Positions 1-7,822 of a stretch of 11,107 nt of DNA are shown in pieces. This DNA is from Actinomycetota bacterium. Its GTDB lineage: Bacteria; Actinomycetota; Acidimicrobiia; Acidimicrobiales; Microtrichaceae. The DNA lies in contig WLLG01000038.1 in the NCBI GenBank assembly GCA_009700815.1, positions 1 through 11,107 of the forward strand. Reading direction: 5' to 3'. A model generated the notes under the pieces. The model ran no database searches, was not told where the DNA came from, and was given only the letters and a program-made list of their open reading frames with translations. The first letter of the stretch is position 1. Each line of letters opens with the position of its first letter. The translations under genes and the position numbers were made by a program.

Positions 1-44
1 AGACATGACGTGCAGTCGTTTCGGCAGTAAGTTGTTGATAAGCC

Positions 45-1925
45 ATGGAAAATACTTCTTCACATTTGCTGGACTCGATTCATGGACCGGCGGACCTCAC
101 AGTTCTAGATGGGCAACAACTTGAGTTGCTTGCCGCAGAGATCCGTGAGTTCATTGTTGATCGCGTCAACACCCACGGCGGCCACCTTGGTTCGAATCTT
201 GGTGCCGTAGAAATCACCCTTGCGCTGCATCGCGTTTTTCGCTCGCCACATGACATCCTGCTGTGGGATACCGGCCACCAGGCCTACGTTCACAAAATGC
301 TGACTGGCAGATGCGAAGATTTTGACACCCTGCGCCAAGAAGGTGGGTTATCGGGTTACCCGAGCCGTTCAGAATCGGACCACGACTGGGTTGAAAACAG
401 CCATGCATCAACAGTGGTGTCTTACGCCCACGGCCTAGCAACTGCGCTGCACCTCAATGGCGAGAAGGACCGTCAGGTCATCGGAGTTCTCGGAGATGGT
501 GCCCTTACGGGCGGGATGGCCTACGAGGGTCTCAATAACCTGGGTCATTCGGGACGTAAAGCCATCATCATCTTGAACGACAACGGTCGTTCCTACGCTC
601 CAACAGCATCGAGTCTGAGCGAAAGCTTGGCCAAGCTGCGTTCCTCGACCACCTACCGCAAAAACAGCGCTCGAGTTGAGCGACTCATCGCCGATCTGCC
701 GCTTGGCGCCTACCTAGAAAAAGGCGTAGACGGAGCCAAGGCTGCAATTCGAGAGATGTTCGAACCGCCGGCATTTTTTGAGCAACTCGGGGTCAAGTAC
801 CTCGGCCCCTACGATGGCCATGACCTAGCAACTCTTGAAGAGGCATTCAGAAACGCGTCAAAGATAGACGGCCCAGTAGTGGTGCATTGTTTGACCCAAA
901 AGGGTCGAGGCTACGCACCTGCAGAGAACGATCCGATCAAGAACATGCACGATCTGTCGGAACTCAAGAATGGGTCGTATACAGCGGCGTTTTCGGACGC
1001 CATCTTGGTTGAGGGTGCCAACCACCCAGAACTCGTAGCGATTACTGCTGCTATGCCCGACTCCACTGGACTCCTTCCGTTTGCTGAAGCCTTCCCAGAC
1101 CGTATGTTTGACGTCGGGATCGCCGAACAACATGCAGTGACCTCGGCAGCGGGCATGGCAATGGGTGGGTTAAGGCCAGTGGTGGCCCTGTATGCCACCT
1201 TCCTGACCCGGGCTATTGACCAAGTCAACCTTGACGTTGGGATGCACAACCAGCCCGTGGTGTTTGTACTTGATCGAGCGGGAATCACCGGAGACGACGG
1301 CCCCTCGCACCATGGCGTGCTGGACATGGTCTTGTTGTCAAAGGTGCCCGACTGCACAATCTTTGCTCCCTCGAATTACGCCGAGGTAGCGCAGATGCTT
1401 CACGATGCGCTTGAGCTCTGCACCGAGGGACCCTCAGCCATTCGCTACTCAAAGACCATGCCGCCAGAGGGCCAAACCACCACAGGTTCCGGACTCGCGG
1501 CTCGCCGGGTTCGGGCTGGCCAGGACGTGTGTCTCATTGGTGTGGGCAAGATGTTGGAAGCAGCGCAAGAAGCCGCTACACGCCTTGAACAACAGGGAAT
1601 TAGTGCGACCGTCTGGGACCCCCGCGTCGTCAAGCCACTTGACCCTGAGATGCTTGAAGACGCCGCTGGTCATCGTTTAGTGATCACGATTGAAGACGGC
1701 CTACGTGATGGCGGAATCGGCGCATCTGTGGCCGACTCGCTATCCCAACTCGCACCTACCGATGGTCCTTCGGTCAGAGTGCTTGGCGTGCCGACAGTGC
1801 ATCTGCCACAAGGCAAGCCCGACACCATTCTGGCCAAGCTTGGCCTTGATGCAGACGGCATTGTGGATGAAGTCCTTGCTTGGAGTCGCTCTGCGGCGGG
1901 ACAATCCCGTTCGGCTGATTCCTAG
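45..1925 (+). CDS. dxs: 1-deoxy-D-xylulose-5-phosphate synthase
   Basis: Cytosolic thiamine-diphosphate enzyme that condenses pyruvate with glyceraldehyde 3-phosphate to make DXP, the first step of the MEP isoprenoid pathway and a source for thiamine and pyridoxal. The 626 aa are full family length. Seen in order: THGGHLGSNLG (43-53; H47 matches the substrate-site His of the E. coli enzyme), the ThDP/Mg motif GDGALTGGMAYEGLNN (150-165) with LNDN (177-180), the pyrimidine-domain segment DVGIAEQHAV with E361 as the ThDP-activating Glu, then DRAG (410-413) and DGPSHHG with H422, and a transketolase C-terminal domain from about 490. NDNGRSYAPT replaces the NDNEMSI of proteobacterial enzymes; I associate this variant with Actinobacteria. 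The chosen ATG at 45 has no clear Shine-Dalgarno, and only 44 bp of upstream sequence is visible. It ends 13 bp from the convergent nfuA-like gene. Family assignment is certain. Confidence 0.97.
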   Translation: MENTSSHLLDSIHGPADLTVLDGQQLELLAAEIREFIVDRVNTHGGHLGSNLGAVEITLALHRVFRSPHDILLWDTGHQAYVHKMLTGRCEDFDTLRQEGGLSGYPSRSESDHDWVENSHASTVVSYAHGLATALHLNGEKDRQVIGVLGDGALTGGMAYEGLNNLGHSGRKAIIILNDNGRSYAPTASSLSESLAKLRSSTTYRKNSARVERLIADLPLGAYLEKGVDGAKAAIREMFEPPAFFEQLGVKYLGPYDGHDLATLEEAFRNASKIDGPVVVHCLTQKGRGYAPAENDPIKNMHDLSELKNGSYTAAFSDAILVEGANHPELVAITAAMPDSTGLLPFAEAFPDRMFDVGIAEQHAVTSAAGMAMGGLRPVVALYATFLTRAIDQVNLDVGMHNQPVVFVLDRAGITGDDGPSHHGVLDMVLLSKVPDCTIFAPSNYAEVAQMLHDALELCTEGPSAIRYSKTMPPEGQTTTGSGLAARRVRAGQDVCLIGVGKMLEAAQEAATRLEQQGISATVWDPRVVKPLDPEMLEDAAGHRLVITIEDGLRDGGIGASVADSLSQLAPTDGPSVRVLGVPTVHLPQGKPDTILAKLGLDADGIVDEVLAWSRSAAGQSRSADS

Positions 1926-1943
1926 CGCTTGCTGATTCCTAGC
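1914..1943. repeat. 17-bp tandem duplication across two convergent stop codons
   Basis: The 13-mer GCTGATTCCTAGC occurs at 1914-1926 and again at 1931-1943, separated by GCTT, which gives a period of 17. The first copy holds the TAG stop of dxs (1923-1925). The second holds CTA (1939-1941), the reverse complement of the stop of the opposing nfuA-like gene. Removing one unit would leave both genes with stops, but with overlapping 3' ends. It looks like a replication-slippage duplication that separated two abutting genes. Confidence 0.7.
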
Positions 1944-2616
1944 TATAGAAGGGGTTTTCTCCCGAGGCGTGGTCTGTCGCGTCGATCACTTCTGCAACCT
2001 CGGGGATGTTCTCTCGGATGCTCTGCTGAATGCCCTGAGTCAGGGTTGCGGCACTAGCAGAACAGCCTTGACAACCTCCGCCCATGGTCAGGTAGACGTT
2101 GTTCTTCTCGTCTACACCAACCAGCGTGGCGAACCCGCCGTGAGCGGCCAGCATCGGGTTAATACTGGCCTCTAAGAGTTGCGTGACCTTGTCTGCAACA
2201 TCGCCAGTCAATTCAATATTTATGTTTGCCAAAGGATCGGCGCGATTGGGGTTGCGGATCACCAAGCCACCTTGGCCTGCGGACTTCGGCAGGTCGAGCT
2301 CCGCTCCCCGAAGCAGCTCCACCGAATCGGTTGGAATCACGACAGTCAGGTCCTCAACGGTGTAGCGAACATGGTCCTCATCGACTGAGTCGATCTCCTC
2401 AAAAGACAGGTCATAGGTGTACTCCACACCCTTGGTTCCGGTGATCGCTACACGTAAAGCCAGCGCCGAAGGGTCAGGTTCGGCAGCGCGAATATCTCGA
2501 ACAGTGGCAAGAGCCTCAGAACTGACCTTCATGACGACGTCACCGGTACTGACAGAATCGGAATTCTTCGACTCTTCGGGGGCAAAGGGACTCGTTGGGG
2601 GCGTATCGAGGCTCAT
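1939..2616 (-). CDS. NfuA-like iron-sulfur carrier protein
   Basis: Probable cytosolic carrier that takes a [4Fe-4S] cluster from the assembly machinery and delivers it to apo-proteins. The 225 aa have three parts: a low-complexity acidic/Ser/Pro leader (1-28), a domain resembling A-type carriers (about 29-125), and a C-terminal NifU-like domain (about 138-212). The NifU-like domain contains MGGGCQGCSAS, with the CxxC pair C182/C185. These are the only cysteines in the protein, so the A-type domain lacks the cluster-binding cysteines of IscA/SufA. The same degenerate-A-type plus Nfu layout is known from E. coli NfuA, where the N-terminal part recognises client proteins. Start is uncertain. 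ATG at 2616 has no Shine-Dalgarno, though TAAACT (complement of 2626-2631) lies 9 nt upstream and could give a nearly leaderless mRNA. The internal ATG at 2532 (M29) has GGTGA 7 nt upstream and begins exactly at the folded domain. Confidence 0.88.
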   Translation of the reverse strand: MSLDTPPTSPFAPEESKNSDSVSTGDVVMKVSSEALATVRDIRAAEPDPSALALRVAITGTKGVEYTYDLSFEEIDSVDEDHVRYTVEDLTVVIPTDSVELLRGAELDLPKSAGQGGLVIRNPNRADPLANINIELTGDVADKVTQLLEASINPMLAAHGGFATLVGVDEKNNVYLTMGGGCQGCSASAATLTQGIQQSIRENIPEVAEVIDATDHASGENPFYS

Positions 2617-2665
2617 AAGACTAGGAGTTTACTCGGAATTCTTGTGCTTTATTCGCTCGCCCCAC

Positions 2666-2672
2666 AGGTAGG
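2666..2672 (+). promoter_or_regulatory. ribosome binding site deciding the DUF6159-type start
   Basis: AGGTAGG ends 9 nt before the ATG at 2682. It directly abuts the in-frame GTG at 2673, which would therefore be too close to use. This supports ATG 2682 as the start of the membrane protein gene. Confidence 0.5.
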
Positions 2673-2681
2673 GTGTCCGTC

Positions 2682-3575
2682 ATGGGAACCTTCTCGCGTT
2701 CGTTAGCCCTAACAAAAGCCTCTTGGCAGGTCCTCCGAGAGGACAAGGAGTTGATTGCCCTTCCGGCAATCTCTGCAGTTGCATCACTGATTTTCGTTAC
2801 CCCATTTTTTGCCATCGCAGCGCTCTCGCTCAGCAGCAGCGAGGGAGCCGCTACATCTTCAAGTTCCACAACTGCTGGCGGGACAACTCTGGCGCTTCCC
2901 GGCTATATCGCTTTGTTCTTTGCCTATCTGATTGTGGCCTACATTACGATCTTCTTTCAGAGCGCTCTGATTCTGGCGGCGAATGAGCGCATGACTGGCG
3001 GAAATCCAACGCTTAAATCCTCTTTGCAGGGTGCTTGGAAAAATGCGGGGCACATCCTGCCTTGGGCAATCATCAGCGCGACGGTTTCGATTGTGCTCCA
3101 AGCAATTCAGGAGCGAGCTGGGTTCATCGGCAAGATCGTGGTCGGACTAGTTGGCGTGGCTTGGACGCTTGTCACCATGCTCGTCCTTCCAATCTTGGTG
3201 ATTGAGGGAGTCGGCGTGAAAGAAGCCTTGACTCGCTCAGGTGCAGCATTCAAGCGCACTTGGGGCGAGAACGTCGTCGGGAATGGAGCCATCGGGTTGA
3301 TCTCGTTCCTAGCGATGTTTGCGGGCATCCTGGTGTGCGGTGGCATCATTTTTATTGGCACCTCAACCGGATTCTGGCCAGTTGGACTGCTCGGGGGCAT
3401 CTTGATGGTGATCTGGATTCTCTTGGTGAGCGTGTTCTCCACTGCACTCTCGGGGGTCTTCCGCACTGCGCTCTACCGATATGCCATGTTTGGTGAGTCG
3501 TCCTCGGGCTTTAGCCAAGACCTGATCGAGCATGCATTCAAGCCAAAGAAACCCGGTACTGGCGGCGCAATCTAA
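2682..3575 (+). CDS. DUF6159-like six-helix membrane protein
   Basis: Integral membrane protein of unknown function, 297 aa from ATG 2682 (an in-frame GTG at 2673 would add three residues). The opening segment, FSRSLALTKASWQVLREDKEL, is characteristic of the DUF6159 family as I know it: an amphipathic cytoplasmic stretch before the first helix. Hydrophobic segments lie near residues 25-47, 72-97, 125-143, 149-175, 202-226 and 233-259, so six transmembrane helices. A Ser/Thr/Gly-rich loop of about 25 residues joins helices 1 and 2, and the C-terminal tail is short and basic. The conserved stretch between helices 4 and 5 (VKEALTRSGAAFKRTWGENV) resembles the repeated cytoplasmic motif of this family. 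No catalytic motif is visible. The gene is divergent from the nfuA-like gene, with about 65 bp between starts, so the two may share a promoter region. No function is claimed. Confidence 0.85.
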   Translation: MGTFSRSLALTKASWQVLREDKELIALPAISAVASLIFVTPFFAIAALSLSSSEGAATSSSSTTAGGTTLALPGYIALFFAYLIVAYITIFFQSALILAANERMTGGNPTLKSSLQGAWKNAGHILPWAIISATVSIVLQAIQERAGFIGKIVVGLVGVAWTLVTMLVLPILVIEGVGVKEALTRSGAAFKRTWGENVVGNGAIGLISFLAMFAGILVCGGIIFIGTSTGFWPVGLLGGILMVIWILLVSVFSTALSGVFRTALYRYAMFGESSSGFSQDLIEHAFKPKKPGTGGAI

Positions 3576-3632
3576 CCGCATGGCCGGACCCAACCGCGTG
3601 CGAGTGCCCTAACCACATGACCGGATCCAACC
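3572..3632. repeat. 24-bp direct repeat, period 37, starting at a stop codon
   Basis: Two copies of CTAACCRCATGRCCGGAY followed by CCAACC lie at 3572-3595 and 3609-3632. They differ at only three positions, all transitions (G/A, G/A, C/T). The first copy begins at the TAA stop of the DUF6159-like gene (3573-3575). The second runs into the left arm of the hairpin at 3628-3674. The pattern suggests an old 37-bp tandem duplication in the spacer. Confidence 0.65.
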
Positions 3633-3674
3633 CGGACGTTTATGGTCGACTATCGACCAAAATCATCCGGGTTG
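3628..3674. terminator. 47-bp symmetric hairpin, probable bidirectional terminator
   Basis: Perfect outer arms CAACCCGGA (3628-3636) and TCCGGGTTG (3666-3674) flank perfect inner arms TGGTCGA (3643-3649) and TCGACCA (3653-3659). The two 6-nt internal segments partly pair, and the apical loop is CTA, so the structure is exactly symmetric about 3651. It lies 52 nt after the stop of the DUF6159-like gene and 51 nt after the stop of the opposing ABC-F gene. That position fits a terminator serving both. Neither strand has a T-tract after the hairpin, so it is not a classical intrinsic terminator. It could instead be a REP-like palindrome or a protein-binding site. Confidence 0.5.
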
Positions 3675-3725
3675 ACCATCGGGAAGTGAATCTCGCAGCC
3701 CCAACCGGCTCCGGTGACAAGTCGA

Positions 3726-5555
3726 TCAGGTCTTGAGGCCGAGGTCTTCAGCCTCGCCAGCGAGTTCTAGCCAGGCCTCTTCCTTGCTTGCCACGAGCTG
3801 CTCTGCAGACTCAAGCTCGGTCCCTAGTGAGGCCAATGCCACATGATCACCGCTCTCAGCAGCGGCAACGAGTTGATCGTTCAGCACCGCAGCCCGCTTC
3901 TGTGCCGCTGCAAGCGCTTTTTCTGCCTTGGTGAGTTGATGGCGAACCGTAGAGGCGCTCCGCTGCGGCTTGGCTGCTGAAACTCCCTCTCCAGAACTCT
4001 CTCCGGCACTCTCTGCTGAATCTGCACCATCTGATGCTCCCGTTGCATGACTTGAAGCACCAGTGGCCGAAAGGCGCCGGCCCGAGCCTCGTGTCGCTCG
4101 ACGCTCATCCTCGTAGGCCGCATATCCACCAGGGCGACGAGAAGCTGTCCCTGCACCATCAAGCACAATCACATCTGCCACGGTGCGTTCCAAGAATGCA
4201 CGATCGTGGCTGACCACTACTAGGGCGCCCGGCCACTCCTCAAGAAAGTCCTCGAGCTGACGCAGGGTGTCAAGATCTAGATCATTGGTCGGCTCATCGA
4301 GTAGCAGCACATTCGGGCGCTCGGCGAGTGTCAGCAATAACTGCAGACGCCGACGCTCCCCACCGGAGAGCAAGCCAATTGGAGCCCACTGTGCATCCCC
4401 GTCAAACCAGAAGGCCTCCATGAGAGCCGTGTCACTCCAGTCAGCCTCACCATGGCCGCCGGTTACGGCATCACGTACGCGCTGCTTCGGATCAAGTTCG
4501 CGACCCTTCTGGTCGTAGTAGCCAATTCGCACAGTCGAGCCCACATCTACCGAGCCTGTCCGGGGCTTCAATCTTCCTGAGATGATGTCGAGCAGCGTAG
4601 ATTTTCCGGTTCCGTTTGGTCCAACGATTCCCAAGCGCTCGCGATTATCTAGCAGCAGTTCAACCTTGTTAAACAGGTCCTCTCCCGAGCCATACCCATG
4701 CGAGACCTGATGAAGCTCAATGACTCGGTCCCCCAAGCGAGGCACTCCAGTATGAAGCGGAAGCTCACCGCTTCGGGCCGCTGCCTCGGCGCGGCCCGTC
4801 ACGATTGCAGTCGCTGACTCAATCCGAGCTTTAGGTTTTGAGGTTCGCGCCGGCGCACCGCGGCGTAGCCAAGCAAGTTCAGTGCGAGCAAGATTCTTAC
4901 GAGTCTGTTCAGCCTTTGCAGCATGTTCCTCTCGCTGAGCCCGGCCCTCGAGATAGGCGCCGTATCCGCCCTCGTGCGTGTAGCCCTTTCCGCGATCGAG
5001 TTCCAAGACGCGAGTGGTGATCCGATCCAGAAAATGGCGATCGTGCGTAACCAAAACCAGGCCGCCACGATGCGCTGCGAGGCGATCCTCAAGCCAAGCA
5101 ATCGCGTCAATATCCAGATGGTTTGTCGGCTCATCCAGAATCAGCAGATCAGTCTCAGTGACGAGCGCGCGAGCCAAAGCCACACGCTTGGCCTGTCCGC
5201 CGGACAAACTGCTCACGTCCTGATCCATCAGCGGACCAAGACCTAAGCGGTCAGCTACTGCAGTTGCTTCCCACTCTGCTTCTTCAAATCCGGCAATCAC
5301 GGCTTGGCGAACAGTCCCAGCAGGAAGCTGCGGATCTTGAGCCAACACATCAATACGTACGCCCTTACCTCGGCGCACCAACCCGGACTCAGGCTCACCC
5401 GTGCCAGCAATAATGCCGAGCAGTGTGGATTTTCCGCAGCCATTCAGGCCGACCACCCCCAGTCGGTCCGAATCAGAAATTGTAAACGAGACATCCGCAA
5501 ACAGCGGCCGGCCGGGGCGACTCGCCGATACGGCGTCAACATCAAGGAGGATCAC
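3726..5555 (-). CDS. ABC-F family ATPase, Uup-like
   Basis: Soluble protein with two ATP-binding cassettes and no membrane segments, as in the ABC-F class, which acts on ribosomes or nucleic acids rather than in transport. Cassette 1: Walker A GLNGCGKST (36-44), signature LSGGQ (117-121), Walker B LLILDE (137-142), H171. Cassette 2: GPNGTGKST (312-320), LSGGE (396-400), VLLLDE (416-421), H450. The inter-cassette linker holds ELAWLRRGAPARTSKPKARI (226-245), a pattern typical of Uup-type members. A Ser/Gly/Ala-rich stretch (about 488-536) leads to a C-terminal coiled coil (about 537-600), matching the Uup DNA-binding tail. Its length, 609 aa, is usual for Uup-like proteins. Uup is linked to branched-DNA binding and suppression of transposon excision, and ABC-F relatives to ribosome function; which applies here is not shown. 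The start is GTG without a Shine-Dalgarno, but the cassette begins at residue 2. It lies 74 bp downstream of the acyltransferase gene on the same strand. Confidence 0.93.
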   Translation of the reverse strand: MILLDVDAVSASRPGRPLFADVSFTISDSDRLGVVGLNGCGKSTLLGIIAGTGEPESGLVRRGKGVRIDVLAQDPQLPAGTVRQAVIAGFEEAEWEATAVADRLGLGPLMDQDVSSLSGGQAKRVALARALVTETDLLILDEPTNHLDIDAIAWLEDRLAAHRGGLVLVTHDRHFLDRITTRVLELDRGKGYTHEGGYGAYLEGRAQREEHAAKAEQTRKNLARTELAWLRRGAPARTSKPKARIESATAIVTGRAEAAARSGELPLHTGVPRLGDRVIELHQVSHGYGSGEDLFNKVELLLDNRERLGIVGPNGTGKSTLLDIISGRLKPRTGSVDVGSTVRIGYYDQKGRELDPKQRVRDAVTGGHGEADWSDTALMEAFWFDGDAQWAPIGLLSGGERRRLQLLLTLAERPNVLLLDEPTNDLDLDTLRQLEDFLEEWPGALVVVSHDRAFLERTVADVIVLDGAGTASRRPGGYAAYEDERRATRGSGRRLSATGASSHATGASDGADSAESAGESSGEGVSAAKPQRSASTVRHQLTKAEKALAAAQKRAAVLNDQLVAAAESGDHVALASLGTELESAEQLVASKEEAWLELAGEAEDLGLKT

Positions 5556-5629
5556 TGCGCAAAGCTACGGCGCAACAGCCTTGCGCGCCGAACTGGACTG
5601 CTCAGGCGCCCAGCAAAATCAGCTGCGAG

Positions 5630-7687
5630 TCACCCTCCCGAAGCTGGTTCGGCTTTGTTCTGGAGCCACCAGTCACGGTAGATGCTGTAGATCTCGTCGC
5701 TCAGGCCATTGGCATACAACTCGGTAGTTTCTTCTACCTTGATGTGAAGGCCATCGGGTCTCAGTTTGGTGTCAGCCAATCGATCGGGCCCAAGAAACGC
5801 AGGTAGGTCCAGGACTCTCACCGTTGCCGGCCGGGACGCTGCAACCTCGCGCATGAGTTCGTGCAACCGTCGCATGCGCGCTGGGTCAGCCTGCTTCTGT
5901 AGAGCCTCTGACTTCCCCTCTTGAGCCCATTGCCCGTATTCAGGCCACAACACCAGCAACACCATTGCCCCGTCGGCTGCGAGAACGTCAACCGCTGTTG
6001 TGAGCTCAGTTCGCACAAACTCGTCGACTGCGGGATCCCCGAGCGATGACCATGTTGTGGAACCAGGCAGGCGAACATCAGGCACCTCCCAAGCGCCCGT
6101 AATCAGCTGTGCAATATCGGGATGATTTGCAGCCACAGCCTGCGACCACCGATCCGGCCAAGACCGACACTGATCCGTCACCACCAAATCAAACTCCACG
6201 CGCAACATGTCGAAGCGACTCACCCCGCAACCCAGCTCAACATCTCCACCAATGTCAGAGACTCGACCAGTGCTTTTGGTTGACTTGGCATCGGCCGTTG
6301 CCATGCCCATCACCATCAGCAGCGCAGTTGAATCTCCAAAGGTATCTACAGTTGCCACTGCTGGAGGCTGAGGAGTTTCCGCTGGTGGCTGAGTTGTAGT
6401 TGATCGAGAAGCCGTAGCCGCAGACCGAGCATTGAACTCATCTAGGGCGGACTCAAAGTCGGTACTCCTAGCTGCTTCGTCAATTGGCCAAGGGATGAGC
6501 GCCAAGAGAGCAACCACAACCATCGCAGAACCAGCGACTCGCACTGCCCAGTCCCGACTCGGCCAGCGTTGCAAACGCACCGGTTGTTCAAGGAGCCGAA
6601 ATGAAATTTCGGCCACAGCCAACGAGCAGCTAATTGCGAGCACTGCCTGCGGGAGCCGACCCCAGCTGGGCAATTCCTGCCGAACCACCAGAAAGATTGG
6701 CCAATGGGCCAAATAGATGCCATAGGAACGAAGGCCCAGCCAGCGCAACCAACCCATAGAGAACGCCGCACGAAGCGGGGACCGTGGCAAGGCTAGCGAG
6801 GCAATCACCACACAACTCATCAATGCATAGAGAGCAAACCCGCCCCGGTACAACCATGCGCTTGCCTGTGGAAGCGTCCACCACCAGTAGATCTGTAGAG
6901 ACAGCAATGCGGCACCAAGCACACCCAGACCCACCCTCCAGTGCGCAACCAGAGCTAGTTTGCGACGAACCGGCTCCCGGGAGAGAACCACTGCTAGAAC
7001 CCCACCAAGCAGCAATTCGGCAGCACGAGTATCGGTGCCAAAGTAGATCCGATCCTTGGACATCGTAAATACAAATGGCAGCGCAGCGGAGCAGAGCGCC
7101 AGAGCAGCGAGCGTCAGTCCAATGACGCGTGACCGTGCCTTACTTACCCGCCAGAGAAGGACCAACAGGACGGGAAAAACCAAATAGAACTGCTCTTCAA
7201 TCGCCAGGCTCCAAAAATGAAGCACCGGCGAAGGGGCAACAAATAGATCACCATATGAGGCACCCTGAAAAATGAAGTGCCAGTTGGCCACATCGAACAC
7301 CGATGCGAGGATGTCTCCTTGCATAGTTGCCCGTTGATCTGCCGTAGCCACGAGCCAAGCAAAGAGAGTTGCCACTAGGGCCAGGGTGGCCAGCGATGCC
7401 GGCAAGAGCCTGCGGAATCGCCTGCCCCAAAATGCTCCAAGGGCAACACTTCCGTTGCGTGCCGACTCGTTGATCAACAGTGTCGTGATCAAGAATCCGG
7501 AGAGTGTGAAAAAGGTCGAAACCCCTAAGTACCCGCCGATCATCACCTTAAATTCGGCGTGATACAGAACGACTGCAGCCACCGCCAAACCGCGCAGCCC
7601 ATCGAGGGCCGGAACGGCCGGCAGGCGCGGGCCATCCGGGCCAGCCATCAGGATGAAATCTCGCGTATCTGATCTTGTCGAGTGCAT
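5630..7687 (-). CDS. membrane O-acyltransferase with C-terminal SGNH-like domain (OafA/OatA type)
   Basis: Probable cell-surface O-acetyltransferase of 685 aa. The N-terminal acyltransferase-3 domain (about 25-400) shows PALDGLRGLAVAAVVLYH (26-43, with the family's conserved His H43), GGYLGVSTFFTLSGFLI (51-67), RRFRRLLPA (89-97) and LHFWSLAIEEQFYLVFP (156-172), with about ten hydrophobic helices. A Ser/Thr/Pro/Ala linker (about 405-445) leads to an extracytoplasmic SGNH-like domain with GDS (451-453) as nucleophile block and RPDGLH (D645, H648) as the Asp/His block. In OatA-like enzymes the membrane part moves an acetyl group across the membrane and the SGNH part transfers it to a glycan. The acceptor (peptidoglycan, polysaccharide or glycolipid) cannot be read here. 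Block III reads GAWEVPD (530-536) instead of GxND. ATG 7687 has no Shine-Dalgarno; M14 (7648) is an equally possible start. Possibly co-transcribed with the downstream ABC-F gene. Confidence 0.92.
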   Translation of the reverse strand: MHSTRSDTRDFILMAGPDGPRLPAVPALDGLRGLAVAAVVLYHAEFKVMIGGYLGVSTFFTLSGFLITTLLINESARNGSVALGAFWGRRFRRLLPASLATLALVATLFAWLVATADQRATMQGDILASVFDVANWHFIFQGASYGDLFVAPSPVLHFWSLAIEEQFYLVFPVLLVLLWRVSKARSRVIGLTLAALALCSAALPFVFTMSKDRIYFGTDTRAAELLLGGVLAVVLSREPVRRKLALVAHWRVGLGVLGAALLSLQIYWWWTLPQASAWLYRGGFALYALMSCVVIASLALPRSPLRAAFSMGWLRWLGLRSYGIYLAHWPIFLVVRQELPSWGRLPQAVLAISCSLAVAEISFRLLEQPVRLQRWPSRDWAVRVAGSAMVVVALLALIPWPIDEAARSTDFESALDEFNARSAATASRSTTTQPPAETPQPPAVATVDTFGDSTALLMVMGMATADAKSTKSTGRVSDIGGDVELGCGVSRFDMLRVEFDLVVTDQCRSWPDRWSQAVAANHPDIAQLITGAWEVPDVRLPGSTTWSSLGDPAVDEFVRTELTTAVDVLAADGAMVLLVLWPEYGQWAQEGKSEALQKQADPARMRRLHELMREVAASRPATVRVLDLPAFLGPDRLADTKLRPDGLHIKVEETTELYANGLSDEIYSIYRDWWLQNKAEPASGG

Positions 7688-7786
7688 GTGTGTAAAAATT
7701 GCGGTTCAGGGAGTCCCTACTTTCGCGCATGAAACGCCGCAGACCACTGTTCACACCGGCCAAGCATTCAGAATTCTCAGCAGGGG

Positions 7787-7822
7787 TTGGACCGAGGCAG
7801 AAGTTCCTCCTACGGTTCGGAC
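7787..7822 (+). promoter_or_regulatory. probable leaderless promoter of the crotonase-family gene
   Basis: TTGGAC (7787-7792), an 18-nt spacer and TACGGT (7811-7816) resemble a -35/-10 pair of a primary-sigma promoter. The -10 ends 6 nt before the ATG at 7823, so transcription would begin at or beside the start codon. There is no Shine-Dalgarno in front of that ATG, which agrees with a leaderless mRNA, common in Actinobacteria. The -35 match is only partial. Confidence 0.4.

Noticed and set aside
911..1357. 148-codon open frame on the minus strand inside dxs
   Set aside because: It lies wholly within a certain dxs gene on the opposite strand. Its translation is low-complexity and resembles no family, so it is a shadow frame.
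5567..5588. Possible GC-rich hairpin (GGCGC...GCAA / TTGCGCC) between the acyltransferase and ABC-F genes
   Set aside because: The stem needs a 2-nt bulge and has no T-tract, so it does not support a terminator separating the two genes.
7708..7718. AGGGAGTCCCT palindrome in the spacer between the divergent acyltransferase and crotonase genes
   Set aside because: The 5-bp arms around one base are too short to call an operator, and I recognise no regulator site.
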